A DNA stretch of 64,000 nucleotides. Source: Apostichopus japonicus. Its lineage: Eukaryota; Echinodermata; Holothuroidea; Aspidochirotida; Stichopodidae. The stretch's first letter is position 1. Each line of letters starts with the position of its first letter. Location of the stretch: NCBI RefSeq assembly GCF_037975245.1, contig NC_092570.1, positions 15,200,001 through 15,264,000 on the forward strand, given 5' to 3'. The notes under the pieces are model-generated. The model made no database searches and had not been told where the DNA came from. It saw only the letters and a program-made list of their open reading frames with translations. This document shows, in pieces, positions 63,201 to 64,000 of the stretch. The translations under genes were made by a program, and so were the position numbers.

Positions 63201-64000
63201 GTAAGTTATTAGGCTAAAACTTCTATGCCTCAGCATTGACTGAGTAAAACCTTCAACACTGCTTGATTTAGGGTTGGTTAGGTGAAAGCAGATTAAGAAG
63301 CAATTCTTAAAAACTGGTATGTTTAAAGTATGAAAGTACGGTATAAATATGAATTCAAAACTGTCAAAGGTACGTATACCTCTCAGAAAGTGCTTTTCAG
63401 AGTTTTCATGTATTGTTTGTTTTGAATGTAAATATTGTTTTGGAGCTCACCTACATTTCTTGTTTCACAAGCTTTTAGTTCTTACAGAGCATATAGTAAG
63501 GCCACAAAAGTTGTGTCATTAAATAGATTGTTGGAACCAACCCACAAATATAGCATATATACTTACAAATATGTACCAAGAACACAGTCAAAGACAAGTA
63601 ACAGTGCAGTAATGCTGGAGCAGTGCCATACAATTAAAACTGCACAATTCCCAATTGTTCTCAGCTTGGGATATTTGTAAATGCTTGTTATTACATTTCT
63701 ATATCAATTAATTTGAAAGTCTTTATGAATTTTGCAAGTGACTATGCAGCTGGATTGTAGGATTCTACTGTCTTTGGAATTCATCAGTTGAATACTAATT
63801 AAGTTGAATGATCAAGAGGCATATATATATATATAAATATATATATTGCAATTCAAGGACGAGTTTGATTAAAAGTTGATTTTACAAAATGTTTGCATAT
63901 AAGCAGGCATGTATCTGTTTAATTGTTCACTGTTTTGGGGCATCAAATCTGCCAATAGATGGCCTGTTTATATGAACCATTGGCCACTTCGGCTATGTCG
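63201..64000. other. Intron following the last visible kinase exon
   Basis: The stretch starts with GTAAGT and has no reading frame resembling kinase or KEN ribonuclease sequence. A short TA-rich tract lies at about 63818-63846. It is probably intron cut off by the window edge. Confidence 0.5.

Noticed and set aside
63435-63680. 81-codon ORF after the last kinase exon as the next exon
   Set aside because: It does not resemble KEN ribonuclease or kinase C-terminal sequence, and has no convincing acceptor in the required phase.

Overview
The window looks like a gene-poor, repeat-rich stretch of a metazoan nuclear genome. It is AT-rich, packed with (TA)n microsatellites and long G or C homopolymers, and holds minisatellites, foldback elements and decayed retrotransposons. 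The only convincing gene is broken into short exons with GT/AG junctions. Protein similarity (KMT5A-like SET piece, IRE1/RNase L-type kinase, CR1/L2-type LINE, Ty3-type integrase) and sequence texture suggest a marine invertebrate, perhaps an echinoderm such as a sea cucumber. That placement is an inference with low confidence. I recognise no bacterial genes, CRISPR array, rRNA or tRNA.

Layout. About 1-39 kb is intergenic or deep intronic: I find no supportable protein gene, only microsatellites, G-tracts, short duplications (14.2-14.6, 17.5/21.0, 24.75-24.98 kb), a compound minisatellite (25.6-26.4 kb), a perfect palindrome flanked by direct repeats (28.1 kb) and a self-complementary GTACT/GTACA satellite in two tandem blocks (35.1-36.2 kb). 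From 39.0 to 39.4 kb there is one orphan ORF, followed by a long hairpin element that has a hairpin-less relative at 16.7 kb. A 41-bp minisatellite lies at 40.6-41.1 kb. From 42.3 to 47.5 kb there is a tandem segmental array of the form A-A-B-A-B, whose last B copy carries a 5'-truncated LINE. A terminal-inverted-repeat element follows at 47.56-47.94 kb.

From about 49-50 kb to the right edge lies a plus-strand multi-exon gene. Its pieces, in order, are a KMT5A-like SET N-terminal exon (50.74 kb), a SET C-terminal exon (57.38 kb), an acidic linker exon (58.14 kb) and three kinase exons (59.66, 61.06 and 62.97 kb). The kinase resembles the IRE1/RNase L family and keeps its Lys, HRD and DFG motifs. 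All exon junctions keep phase, so the sequence supports a SET-kinase fusion that continues past the window, where a KEN-type RNase domain would be expected if the family assignment holds. Two things argue that the SET half is damaged or incompletely assembled: an in-frame TAA at 57444-57446, and no visible central SET exons in the 6.5-kb intron. The introns hold a decayed Ty3-type integrase, a nested inverted repeat and a 94-bp VNTR with a three-unit higher-order period.
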